In this document: positions 39,438 to 47,536 of the stretch, piece by piece
Position numbering within the stretch: position 1 is the stretch's first letter
How the letters are laid out: each line of letters opens with the position of its first letter
Assembly (NCBI RefSeq): GCF_029767755.1
Contig: NZ_JARUQS010000001.1
Span: 1,302,001 to 1,366,000 of the forward strand
Reading direction: 5' to 3'
Length of the DNA stretch: 64,000 nucleotides
Origin: Thiomicrorhabdus sp. zzn3
GTDB taxonomy: Bacteria > Pseudomonadota > Gammaproteobacteria > Thiomicrospirales > Thiomicrospiraceae
Notes under the pieces: model-generated
What the model was told of the DNA's origin: nothing
The model's database searches: none
What the model saw: the letters and a program-made list of their open reading frames with translations, nothing else
Translations under genes and position numbers: made by a program

Positions 39438-40590
39438 GATCGGACAGTATTTCCTGATAGATTTGGCGATGAACGGAGATAAACTGCTCAAAGGAGTCGG
39501 CAATATTATACTCAAGCATATGTTCGCGCGCGCCCTCTTTCCAACGCTGACGCAAGACGGCATCCGACAGGGCTTGTGCCAGCCCTTCTATCCAGATCGA
39601 CTTATCATTGGCTTTGAGCACCCAGCCCGTCTGCTCATCTTTCACCAAAGATTGCGGTCCGCCGACATCCGACACCAAACATCCCAAACCGCTGGCTTGC
39701 GCCTCCATCACCACCTGTCCCAGAGTGTCAGTAACCGAAGGAAAAATAAACAAATCCGCAGAGGCATAGACTTTTGACAGTGTCTCGCCAACGACCGGCC
39801 CCAGAAAATAGGCATGATGCACCCTCAACTTATCGGCCCATTTCCGATAGCGCCCTTCGCCCACCATCACCAAATCTGCCTGAATATGTGGATGAGAATC
39901 CAAAAAGGCCTGCCAAACCTCCACTAAAAAAGGCAGATTTTTTTCGATATTGATCCGTCCGACATAAAGTACTTTTAAACGCTCTGCCGACAAACCGAAA
40001 TGCGGCCAGACACGTCGATCGGCATGCTGAGGATGAAAGCGTTGCAGATTGGTTCCCGGGAACAGCGCCATAGAACGCTCGTATCCAATACCGATATCGT
40101 TAGCCATGACTTCCAGATACGCCACCGAACGTGAAAACACATGCGAAAAAGGACGATAAAATCTCGTCATCTCATGATCGGTGCGATGTTTAATCCACTT
40201 GGAACCGGTTAAATCCAACAAATAAGCGGGAAAGTCAGTGTGGTAGGTTCCAATCAATGGAAAGCCCATTTTCTCGGCCACCTTTTTGGCCTGCCAGCCA
40301 AAAGGACCGGGAGTAGAAATATGCACCAGATCAGGCTGGTTTTGCTGCAAATACTCGCGAATTTGATGACGCTTGGCGATCACCAGATCCAGCTCCTGAT
40401 AGAACGGCATCGGCAGCCTAAAGCGATAAGGCAGATTAACAATGTACATTTTTTCAGGCAAAGGCTTGCTGGTAGACGTCACAATTTGCAAATCAACGCC
40501 ATTTAAACAGGCCTGTTCTCCCATATCCTGAATAAAGCGGGAAACACCATTCAGGTCGCCCAAAGTATCGGTAAACAAAGAAATTTTCAT
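39397..40590 (-). CDS. GT4-family glycosyltransferase
   Basis: A 397-residue GT-B glycosyltransferase. The N-terminal GT4 domain starts ISLFTDTLGDLNGVSRF, with HISTPGPFGWQAKKVAEKMG and GTYHTDFPAYLLDL. The C-terminal domain has VLYVGRINIEKNLPFLV, MVGEGRYRKW and the EX7E-like SVTDTLGQVVMEAQASGLG. This pattern is closest to SqdX/MgtA/PimB-type lipid or sugar transferases acting at the inner-membrane face. Acceptor unknown. The nearby EamA permease does not decide the pathway. Confidence 0.85.
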   Translation of the reverse strand: MKISLFTDTLGDLNGVSRFIQDMGEQACLNGVDLQIVTSTSKPLPEKMYIVNLPYRFRLPMPFYQELDLVIAKRHQIREYLQQNQPDLVHISTPGPFGWQAKKVAEKMGFPLIGTYHTDFPAYLLDLTGSKWIKHRTDHEMTRFYRPFSHVFSRSVAYLEVMANDIGIGYERSMALFPGTNLQRFHPQHADRRVWPHFGLSAERLKVLYVGRINIEKNLPFLVEVWQAFLDSHPHIQADLVMVGEGRYRKWADKLRVHHAYFLGPVVGETLSKVYASADLFIFPSVTDTLGQVVMEAQASGLGCLVSDVGGPQSLVKDEQTGWVLKANDKSIWIEGLAQALSDAVLRQRWKEGAREHMLEYNIADSFEQFISVHRQIYQEILSDHDAVTQATNRVAT

Positions 40591-40714
40591 GACCCAACCC
40601 TCAACAATGATCTGAGAATTTTAGAGCTGTCATGTCTGTAGAAAATGAAGGCTAATTGAAGAATTTATGACAGGAAATCGCCTGTTGAAAAAAGAAGAAA
40701 ATCGAAGACAGCAG

Positions 40715-40757
40715 GCAACGCTTTCCGACAGTCGATTTTGTCTGGAAAGCGTGTTGC
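40715..40757 (-). terminator. Hairpin downstream of cynS
   Basis: gcaacgctttcc pairs with ggaaagcgtgttgc around a 17-nt loop. It lies 45-85 bp after the cyanase stop on the minus strand and could terminate cynS, although a T-run is lacking. Confidence 0.45.
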
Positions 40758-40801
40758 TCACTGCATAAGTGATAAAGAGCGGCTTAATTAGATGAAAAAT
40801 C

Positions 40802-41245
40802 TTACCAAGCTTTATAGGGTAGGAACTTACCGTTCATAGTCACCACAACGCGGTCACCGGCTGGGTTCTCTTCTTTGTCGATATCCATAGAAAAATCGAT
40901 TGCACTCATAATTCCGTCACCGAATTTTTCATGAATCAATTCTTTCATTGTCGGACCATAAACACCGACAATTTCATACAATCGATAAATCAACGGATCA
41001 GTTGGAACCGCCTTCTCCCAAGATTTATGAGGAAACTGCTGCAAAGCCACTTCCACTTCAGAGCCTAAACCTAAGAGTGCACAGACTTTCGCAGCAGGCT
41101 CTGCATCAAGATGATTCATACCCAAACACGCTGAAGTTGTATAAACCTCACTTAAACCAGCAGCTGCCGCAATATCAGTCCAACCAACATTCTTTTCTGC
41201 TTTAGCCAATACAATTGCTTCTGTCATTTCAACTTTTGACATCAT
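40802..41245 (-). CDS. cynS: Cyanase (cyanate hydratase)
   Basis: A 147-residue protein, the same length class as E. coli CynS (156). It decomposes cyanate with bicarbonate to ammonia and CO2 as a decamer in the cytoplasm. The catalytic triad equivalents of Arg96, Glu99 and Ser122 are R88 and E91 in IYRLYEIVG and S114 in FGDGIMSAIDF. The start at 41245 is set by GGAGGAAACAATA directly upstream. The longer frame to 41314 runs through a sigma-54 promoter and cannot be coding. It probably supplies ammonia, and the module around it supplies the substrate. Confidence 0.97.
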   Translation of the reverse strand: MMSKVEMTEAIVLAKAEKNVGWTDIAAAAGLSEVYTTSACLGMNHLDAEPAAKVCALLGLGSEVEVALQQFPHKSWEKAVPTDPLIYRLYEIVGVYGPTMKELIHEKFGDGIMSAIDFSMDIDKEENPAGDRVVVTMNGKFLPYKAW

Positions 41246-41284
41246 TATTGTTTCCTCCAAGGGGTTAAAATTCCCTTTCCCTAT

Positions 41285-41300
41285 TGCAACTCCTATGCCA
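41285..41300 (-). promoter_or_regulatory. Sigma-54 promoter of cynS
   Basis: On the minus strand TGGCATAGGAGTTGCA has the -24 GG and -12 GC with 10 bp between, and matches the TGGCAC-N5-TTGC consensus at nearly all positions. The start would be near 41274, about 29 nt before the cynS ATG. Confidence 0.85.
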
Positions 41301-41361
41301 AAAACATAACACATTGATTTTTATTAGCTTTTTAATTTTACCAGACACGCCAGGTACATAA

Positions 41362-41394
41362 TTGTTAACAATTGATATTAATTGTAGACATTTA
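41362..41394. promoter_or_regulatory. Candidate upstream activator sites for the cyn/osmC divergent promoters
   Basis: Two TTGT-NN-ACA elements: the palindrome TTGTTAACAA (41362-41371) and TTGTAGACATTTA (41382-41394). They lie in the AT-rich gap between the divergent sigma-54 promoters: 80 bp from the cynS -12 GC and 135 bp from the osmC-side -12 GC. The same two elements recur upstream of the porin promoter with the same geometry. I infer binding by the nearby NifA-like activator. Confidence 0.6.
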
Positions 41395-41487
41395 TTTACA
41401 AAACAATTAAAAGTTACCAGAGAAAATTAAACTAAAAAATAGGAAAATAAAGTTAATTTATTGTTTTTATTTAATTAATTATAACAA

Positions 41488-41502
41488 TGGCACGATTCGG
41501 GC
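41488..41502 (+). promoter_or_regulatory. Sigma-54 promoter of the OsmC-like / flavoenzyme / rubredoxin operon
   Basis: TGGCACGATTCGGGC: perfect -24 TGGCACG and -12 GC with 10-bp spacing; the -12 TT is replaced by GG. The start site would be near 41514, about 50 nt before the first ATG. Confidence 0.8.
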
Positions 41503-41562
41503 TATTTACTCCTCAAGTTTCGCCTGTCGAACTTTTTAACTTTTAATTTTTAGGAGATTAGC

Positions 41563-42102
41563 ATGACTGAAGTAGTTATACCTTCTTGTTTACGTCCAAT
41601 TGATACTGATGGTTTGAACAAACTTGGTGAAGCGGGTAAAGCAGACCCAAATGCCGTTAAAACTTTAAAATCTAAAACCGTTTTAGAAGGTCAGTTCAAA
41701 AACTTTAACTATATCCGTGACCTCGATCCAATCGTGGTTGATGAACCACCAGGACTACTAGGGGAAGATACTGCTCCAAATCCATCTGAAATGGCTTTAC
41801 TTTCTCTAGGCTCTTGCTTGTCGGTTGGTGTTCAAGCGAACGCAACCAACCAAGGCATTCCATTAACAAAACTAGAAGTTGAACTGGAAGGGGATATTAA
41901 CATCACAGCGGTTTGGGGAACAGGCGATCTTGACCCTAACAAACCGCTTGGTGTCACAGAAGTAAGAGCTTACTTCACCATTGAATCTCCAGGTACGCCA
42001 AAAGAAGTTCTAGAAGAATTAGTGGCTCACGCTATGAAATGGTCTCCAGTAGCCAACACCTATATGAACCAAGTCAAAATGTCAGGCGAATTAGTCGGCT
42101 AA
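41563..42102 (+). CDS. OsmC/Ohr-family protein with a single active-site Cys
   Basis: A 179-residue OsmC-like protein. PNPSEMALLSLGSCLSVGVQ carries the first conserved Cys (C85) in its usual helix. The second family Cys, normally in a VCP motif, is replaced: the segment reads AHAMKWSPVANTY (W160-S161-P162). Two-Cys OsmC/Ohr enzymes reduce organic hydroperoxides, so this one either uses a one-Cys mechanism or has another role. Ribosome site AGGAG precedes the ATG. First gene of a three-gene operon under a sigma-54 promoter, with 53 bp to the next gene. Confidence 0.82.
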   Translation: MTEVVIPSCLRPIDTDGLNKLGEAGKADPNAVKTLKSKTVLEGQFKNFNYIRDLDPIVVDEPPGLLGEDTAPNPSEMALLSLGSCLSVGVQANATNQGIPLTKLEVELEGDINITAVWGTGDLDPNKPLGVTEVRAYFTIESPGTPKEVLEELVAHAMKWSPVANTYMNQVKMSGELVG

Positions 42103-42155
42103 TTGAATAAGTGCCCTGATTTTCAGGGCATTAATTAATCTATTGGAGAAAGTTC

Positions 42156-43241
42156 ATGATCAGTGAAATAGTTAAAAACGATCTTAAGCCCTTAACGCTT
42201 AAAATCGATCACGGTTATTACACCACAGAGGTTTTAGACAAATTAGGAAAGGCCGGTGCTTACCGCCACCACATTCCGTCTCAAAACAATGGTGATCTGG
42301 ACCTATTTGGCACCATTAAAGACATGGCAACCGTTTCTGAAGAGTGTATGTCGACCGGATTCATGATGTGGGCACACACCGTATGCTGCTGGTATATCGA
42401 AAACTCTGAAAACGACTGGCTAAAAAGTGAAATTCTACCCAAAATGGTGAACGGCGATTATTTTGGCGCCACCTCACTTTCAAACCCAATGAAATATTTT
42501 GCCGGAATTGAAGATCTTAAGCTGACCGCTGAAGAAACAGAAGACGGTTACATCATCAACGGAACACTACCTTGGGTATCGAATCTAGAAGCTGGTTCTG
42601 ACAAACACTTCTTTGGTTCCATTTTCCACGTACACAAGCATGGTGAAACCGAAACGCGTGACGTCATGGCCATCATTCCTTGTAATCTGGATGGTTTAAC
42701 CATGAAACAGATGGTTCAGTTTGTGGGCATGGAAGGCACCGGGACTTACTCGTTAATCTTCGATAATGCTTTCTTACCTAAGAAATATCTGATTGCCGAT
42801 CCCGTACAGCCCTATCTAAACAAAATCAAATCAGGATTTGTACTTCTGCAAACCGGAATGGCCGCTGGCGTCATTCAGGGAGCCATTAATGACATGGAAA
42901 AATCCAACCTGACGCTTTCTGAAATTAACGCTTATCTGGACGATTCTCCGGAAGAGCTTAAAGAAGAACTTGAAGACGCATTAGACCTGATTGAATCGCT
43001 GTGTGAAGACCCGTTTGAACCGGGCGACGAATTTTTCAAATCGGTATTGGAAGCTCGCCTATTGGGAGCGGAATTCTGCAAACGTGCCGCTGACTCTGTT
43101 ATGCAGCATGCCGGCGCCAAAGGTTACATTGTTGACGCCGACGCTCAGCGTAAAATGCGTGAAGCCTACTTCGTCATTATCGTCACCCCATCTATCAAAC
43201 ATTTACGAAAAGAAATTGCACGCTTAGAGCAAGCGGCCTAG
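42156..43241 (+). CDS. Acyl-CoA dehydrogenase-like flavoenzyme
   Basis: A 361-residue protein of the acyl-CoA dehydrogenase fold. N-terminal helical domain with SEECMSTGFMMWAH, middle beta domain with FGATSLSNPMKYF and DGYIINGTLPWVSN, and C-terminal helices with QTGMAAGVIQGAI and QHAGAKGYIVDADAQRKMREAYF, equivalent to the family's MqxxGGxGY region. Some relatives (SfnB, DszC) are flavin-dependent monooxygenases acting on sulfones or thiophenes, not dehydrogenases. The adjacent rubredoxin reductase suggests an electron-transfer partner. Substrate unknown. An insert rich in Glu/Leu (SPEELKEELEDALDLIE) near residue 270-290 is unusual. Confidence 0.75.
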   Translation: MISEIVKNDLKPLTLKIDHGYYTTEVLDKLGKAGAYRHHIPSQNNGDLDLFGTIKDMATVSEECMSTGFMMWAHTVCCWYIENSENDWLKSEILPKMVNGDYFGATSLSNPMKYFAGIEDLKLTAEETEDGYIINGTLPWVSNLEAGSDKHFFGSIFHVHKHGETETRDVMAIIPCNLDGLTMKQMVQFVGMEGTGTYSLIFDNAFLPKKYLIADPVQPYLNKIKSGFVLLQTGMAAGVIQGAINDMEKSNLTLSEINAYLDDSPEELKEELEDALDLIESLCEDPFEPGDEFFKSVLEARLLGAEFCKRAADSVMQHAGAKGYIVDADAQRKMREAYFVIIVTPSIKHLRKEIARLEQAA

Positions 43242-43250
43242 GAGCACATC

Positions 43251-44612
43251 ATGAGCGCCGAATATAAAAAATACATTTGTAAAACCTGCGGTCTGATCTA
43301 CGATGAAGCCGAAGGTGATCCAGATTCAGGACTTGCCCCTGGAACACGTTTTGAAGACATTCCAGACGATTGGTACTGCCCTCTATGCCTGGTCAGCAAG
43401 GATGACTTTGTCCTGCTTGACGAGAACAAGACTGCTGCAGTCGCTAAACCAAAACGCAAAGTCAGCACTCAAGCGGATGTATTAATTATCGGCGCAGGCT
43501 ATGCAGGATGGCAGGTCGCGGAAGAGGTTCGGGCCAACCAACCGGACAGCGAAATTACGCTACTGACAGCCTGTGATGGAACGGTTTATGCCAAACCAGC
43601 CCTTTCCATGGCCTTAAGCCAAAATCGAACCGCTGATGACCTAAAAGAAGCCACCGCCCAAGAGAAAGCACAGCAGCTGGATATTGGGGTTAAAACCAAT
43701 ACCAAAGTGATCTCAATCAACACCAAACGCAAAAAAGTCATGACCACCGGCGGCAGTTTTAGCTACAACAAACTGGTCTTAGCGACCGGGGCACGCGCCG
43801 TCATTCCTCAAACAGAAGGAGATGCCGCTGCTGCCATTCAGGCCATTAACGACTTGGCAGCTTATCGACGCTTCCGTCGCGATTTGGAAAACAAATCTTC
43901 GGTAACGATTATTGGCGGCGGACTGATCGCAACGGAAATGGCTGAAGACTTGATTACTCAAGATATTGAAGTCAACTTAGTGGTTCGCGGCAAACACTTG
44001 ATGGGACAATTGATTCCGGATTCCATTTCAGACTCGCTTAAAGAAAGCTTGATCCAAAAAGGCGTTAAACTCCACTTTAATACCCAAATGAGCTCATTAG
44101 AGCACTGTGATACTGGCTACAAACTGAACACGCAAAATGGTGAACAGATAGAAACGGGGATTGTCTTGGCGGCCGTTGGTCTAAAGCCTAATATTGATCT
44201 AGCCAAGAAAGCAAAACTCGACACACAGAAAGGGATTTGCATCAACGAATTCTGCCAAACTTCCGATCCGGACATCTATGCCATTGGAGACTGTTCTGAA
44301 TTTGAAGGGTTTACCCAGGCCTACCTGGAACCTATTCGCCGCCAGGCCAAAACCATTGCTGGGCACATTAACGGTGATGAATCAACTCCATTCAAAATGG
44401 TTCCACCACTGGTGAAAACCAAAACACCTAGCCTGTCAATCATGGTAGCGCCGCCCCTGGACAGCCACCACGGCAACTGGGAACTTAGCGTACAGGCCGG
44501 TAATGGCCAGAAACTCTTCTACAAAGATGATGAGCACGTTTCCGGATTTGCTCTAAGCGGTGAACTGGTCACATCGGCCAACGATCTTTATCAAAAGTAT
44601 TTCGCTGCTTAA
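43251..44612 (+). CDS. Rubredoxin - FAD-dependent rubredoxin reductase fusion
   Basis: A 453-residue fusion. Residues 1-55 are a complete rubredoxin with the two iron-binding pairs CKTCG and CPLC ([19 protein letters not shown]). Residues 75-453 are an NAD(P)H-dependent FAD reductase: FAD dinucleotide motif [18 protein letters not shown] motif [15 protein letters not shown] and the FAD-closing [10 protein letters not shown]. The normal role is electron transfer from NAD(P)H via FAD to the iron centre and on to a terminal oxidoreductase, here plausibly the flavoenzyme encoded 9 bp upstream. The fusion of carrier and reductase in one chain suggests a dedicated electron path. Followed by a terminator. 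Confidence 0.92.
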   Translation: MSAEYKKYICKTCGLIYDEAEGDPDSGLAPGTRFEDIPDDWYCPLCLVSKDDFVLLDENKTAAVAKPKRKVSTQADVLIIGAGYAGWQVAEEVRANQPDSEITLLTACDGTVYAKPALSMALSQNRTADDLKEATAQEKAQQLDIGVKTNTKVISINTKRKKVMTTGGSFSYNKLVLATGARAVIPQTEGDAAAAIQAINDLAAYRRFRRDLENKSSVTIIGGGLIATEMAEDLITQDIEVNLVVRGKHLMGQLIPDSISDSLKESLIQKGVKLHFNTQMSSLEHCDTGYKLNTQNGEQIETGIVLAAVGLKPNIDLAKKAKLDTQKGICINEFCQTSDPDIYAIGDCSEFEGFTQAYLEPIRRQAKTIAGHINGDESTPFKMVPPLVKTKTPSLSIMVAPPLDSHHGNWELSVQAGNGQKLFYKDDEHVSGFALSGELVTSANDLYQKYFAA

Positions 44613-44645
44613 AACACTTTCCACAAACCGCCTTAACTGACCTCT

Positions 44646-44668
44646 CGCCCCCTTACGGGGGGCTTTTT
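44646..44668. terminator. Convergent terminator
   Basis: CGCCCCC / GGGGGGC hairpin with a T5 run, between the rubredoxin reductase gene and the convergent activator gene. Confidence 0.85.
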
Positions 44669-44669
44669 A

Positions 44670-46373
44670 TTACTCCATCTCCAGCTTCTTCAAACGATAA
44701 CCAAACTGTCTCGGCGTCATGCCTAACAATAAAGCCGCCCTGGTCTTATTTCCATGAGCCTGTCTAAGCGCCTGCTGAAGACGTCCTTTTTCATCCTCCG
44801 AAACCTTCCAATAGGCACGCTTACCATCCGCGCTATAAGACGCCAAAGGATCGACTGACTGATACTCATAGCTAGAATCCATCTGTGACTGAATATTATG
44901 ACCTTCACCAAATGGATAATCCGGTTTAGACCCTTCTGAACTCACAGGTTCAGGCAAGGTCTCAGCAGATGGAACCGGTGCCGTCCTTTCAGCAGCAGAC
45001 AGGCGATTTACTCCACTCTCTTCGCGGATGATCTTACTGATCAAATCCAGAGTAATGAAACGACTTTCATCCGCCATCAGTACAGCCCGCTTTACCACGT
45101 TCTCTAATTGGCGAATATTTCCAGGCCAATCATATTGCTCCAAGAACTTCATCGCATCGTGATCAAAAATAGCACTGGTTTGATACTCCTGGTTGGCAAT
45201 ATTCAGAAAATGGCGTGCAAGCAAACGAATATCCCCGTCACGTTCACGCAGTGCCGGTAACTCAATTGGAAACACATTCAAGCGATAAAATAAATCCAGC
45301 CTGAATCGGCCCTGATTGACGGCTTCATGAAGATCTTTGTGGGAGGCCACAATGATACGGGTATCAATTGGAATCGGCTTGGTCGCGCCAACACGGGTAA
45401 TCGCCCGCTCCTCCAAAACGCGTAACAGTTTCGCTTGCAGACCGAAGTCGAGATCCCCAATCTCATCCAGAAACAAAGTACCGTGATTGGCTAATTCAAT
45501 TTTGCCTTTCTTCGCTTGGGTCGCACCGGTAAAAGCCCCTTTCTCATGACCAAACAATTCTGACTCAAGCAATTCCTGGGGAATAGCCGCACAGTTAATC
45601 GCCACAAATGGACCATCCTGACGCTTAGATGCGAGGTGTAACATTCTGGAAAAACGCTCCTTACCTGTACCAGACTCTCCTTTCAACAACACTGTTACGG
45701 TCGCATTAGCAGCACGTGACACCTTATTCAAGGCGGCCATTAACGATCTGCTTTCGCCAATAATCCCGTACTGACTTCCTTGACTTAAAGCCAACGCTTT
45801 GAGCTGCTCATTCTCTTCTTTAAGAATTTGAGTTTGCGTCTCCAGCAACGCATTCACAGCCAAAATCTCACTGATGAAAACCGAAATCATCTTCAACAAA
45901 TTCAGGTCACGATCCAGGGCACGCATGCGATTACTTAAGCGGTTGACCGCCAGAACCCCTATCACCGAGCCTTTACGTAAAATTGGGGTGGCAATAAATG
46001 CGACTTTTTCCTGTGGAAGCGTCGAACGATCAACCGTTCTACATAGATAATCTTCTTCTTTATCAATATCCGAAATAATCACAGGGGCACCGGTACTCAT
46101 TACCTTCCCCGTAATCCCTTCGTTGACCGCAAAGCGGCTTCTTGAAATCTCATCCTGGGTCAGACCGTAAGCATAAGCCGTATAAAGATATCCTGACACC
46201 TTTTCCTGGAGCAGCACTCGGCCCCGGTTCAACCCCATCTGCCGGGAAATCAAACTCAAAATGGTATGAATCGCCTTATCCGGGTCAAAGGCATTTTCAA
46301 TCTGCGAGGCCGCTTCTTTAATCACCATATACTCAGAGTGATTAGCTACATCAATTTCTTCTCTTTTTTTCAT
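44670..46373 (-). CDS. NifA-like sigma-54-dependent transcriptional activator
   Basis: A 567-residue enhancer-binding protein. GAF domain at about 22-165 (ISRQMGLNRGRVLL, VNEGITGKVMSTG), AAA+ domain at about 205-440 with Walker A GESGTGKERF, the sigma-54 contact loop GAFTGA, Walker B TLFLDEIGDL and arginine fingers in RFRLDLFYRLNVFPIELP. A Pro/Ser linker precedes a Fis-type HTH (NKTRAALLLGMTPRQFGYRL). Domain order and HTH are NifA-like, but no nif genes are visible. It has no response-regulator domain, so a small ligand probably acts through GAF. Its position amid three sigma-54 promoters makes it the likely regulator of the cyanase module. Confidence 0.93.
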   Translation of the reverse strand: MKKREEIDVANHSEYMVIKEAASQIENAFDPDKAIHTILSLISRQMGLNRGRVLLQEKVSGYLYTAYAYGLTQDEISRSRFAVNEGITGKVMSTGAPVIISDIDKEEDYLCRTVDRSTLPQEKVAFIATPILRKGSVIGVLAVNRLSNRMRALDRDLNLLKMISVFISEILAVNALLETQTQILKEENEQLKALALSQGSQYGIIGESRSLMAALNKVSRAANATVTVLLKGESGTGKERFSRMLHLASKRQDGPFVAINCAAIPQELLESELFGHEKGAFTGATQAKKGKIELANHGTLFLDEIGDLDFGLQAKLLRVLEERAITRVGATKPIPIDTRIIVASHKDLHEAVNQGRFRLDLFYRLNVFPIELPALRERDGDIRLLARHFLNIANQEYQTSAIFDHDAMKFLEQYDWPGNIRQLENVVKRAVLMADESRFITLDLISKIIREESGVNRLSAAERTAPVPSAETLPEPVSSEGSKPDYPFGEGHNIQSQMDSSYEYQSVDPLASYSADGKRAYWKVSEDEKGRLQQALRQAHGNKTRAALLLGMTPRQFGYRLKKLEME

Positions 46374-46441
46374 ATCACCCCTTTAAAAAGGATCGTTATT
46401 TCTTGTATAACTCTGTTAGTTAAATTGAAAAGGATTTTTAT

Positions 46442-46666
46442 ATGCCTCTTTCTTGCCATCTTTATGACCAGCTCGAAATTGCGGCCATGAAAGGACTCGT
46501 CATTCGTATTGAATTCACGCCTCCCCAAAATGGAAAAACGGTTTACGAAGGTCGCATCAAAGACTTGCAATGTCATCAAGGACGCGAATATCTGGTTACC
46601 CCCAATGATGAAAAATGGTGGCTGGAACGTGTGATTTCGATACAAACGACAAACCCGCCAGACTAA
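46442..46666 (+). CDS. rof: Rof-like Rho-binding antiterminator
   Basis: A 74-residue protein. LSCHLYDQLEIAAMKG, VIRIEF and REYLV near the end follow the pattern of E. coli Rof/YaeO (INCDDYDNLELAC...EYLVV). Rof binds the Rho hexamer and reduces Rho-dependent termination. The gene is divergent from the sigma-54 activator with only 68 bp between starts and has AAAAGGA upstream. Its stop lies within the left arm and loop of its own terminator. Why it sits in the cyanate module is not evident. Confidence 0.75.
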   Translation: MPLSCHLYDQLEIAAMKGLVIRIEFTPPQNGKTVYEGRIKDLQCHQGREYLVTPNDEKWWLERVISIQTTNPPD

Positions 46667-46680
46667 GGGCGGGTTTTTTT
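46651..46680 (+). terminator. Terminator overlapping the rof stop
   Basis: AACCCGCC / GGGCGGGTT hairpin followed by seven T; the left arm is the last rof codons. Also positioned to separate rof from the convergent ABC permease gene. Confidence 0.85.
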
Positions 46681-46705
46681 AAGGCTTGTGTAACCTAGCA
46701 AGACC

Positions 46706-47536
46706 TCACTCTAGATTCCAAGAATAACGCTTGATCAACTTCGCGGCGACGGTATCCAAAAGGTAACCAATCACACCAATTACCACAACAATAGCCGCCA
46801 ACTTATCGTAATCAAGAGTGTCACGTGCATCGTTGATCGCATACCCCAAACCTGACGTTACCCCCAGATATTCAGCAGGCACCAATACCACCCAGGCAAC
46901 ACCAATTGCTAAACGAATCCCAGCAAACACATCCTGTGCAATCGCAGGCATAATGACACGTCTTAGCATCTGGTAACCGTCGGCACCTAGATTGCGTGCC
47001 ACTCTAAACCAGTTAGGGTCAATTCTCTGAACGCCATGGGCTGTCCCAAAGACAATCGGCCAAACAGTGGCCATGACAATCAAAAAGATAATGGCACCAT
47101 CCCAGGTCTCAAAAGCCAGTACCGCAATCGGCATCCACGCCAAAGGGCTGATCATGCGTAAAAACTGGAATGGCATATTGGCAATTTGACGCACCGCAAG
47201 GAAATATCCAAGAATCACACCCACCGGAACACCAATCACGATCCCCCAGAACAGGCCAAATAAAATTCGTTCCAAACTAGAGGTAATGGTATCCCATAAG
47301 AATTCCGTTCCCAACAGGCCCCATAGCGCACTTAAGGCAGGCCCCGGAGCAAAAGCCGCAAAGGCCTCTGTATCCGGGTTGGACTCAATCAGAACCCCTC
47401 CGACCCACCAAAGAAACAACAAGATAGTCATACCCAATGTTGCATTCGTGAAGTTTTGCAGCCAGCCCGGCATCTTTTTATAGGTAGCCGTTATCTGTCC
47501 AAAACTGAATTTTTCTACTGTCATTGCATTACTCAC
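46706..47536 (-). CDS. ABC importer permease (nitrate/sulfonate/cyanate type)
   Basis: A 276-residue inner-membrane permease of the NrtB/SsuC/CynB type with about six membrane segments (first at 33-53). The EAA-type loop that contacts the ATPase reads ARNLGADGYQMLRRVIMPA. It overlaps the binding-protein stop by 4 bp. With its partners it should import a small anion or organic N/S compound; cyanate is suggested by cynS, but nitrate, sulfonate or an organic precursor remain possible. Confidence 0.88.
   Translation of the reverse strand: MSNAMTVEKFSFGQITATYKKMPGWLQNFTNATLGMTILLFLWWVGGVLIESNPDTEAFAAFAPGPALSALWGLLGTEFLWDTITSSLERILFGLFWGIVIGVPVGVILGYFLAVRQIANMPFQFLRMISPLAWMPIAVLAFETWDGAIIFLIVMATVWPIVFGTAHGVQRIDPNWFRVARNLGADGYQMLRRVIMPAIAQDVFAGIRLAIGVAWVVLVPAEYLGVTSGLGYAINDARDTLDYDKLAAIVVVIGVIGYLLDTVAAKLIKRYSWNLE

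Noticed and set aside
44670-46373. True NifA and hence nitrogen fixation
   Set aside because: Domains are NifA-like, but no nif genes are nearby and the flanking promoters serve cyanase and porin genes.
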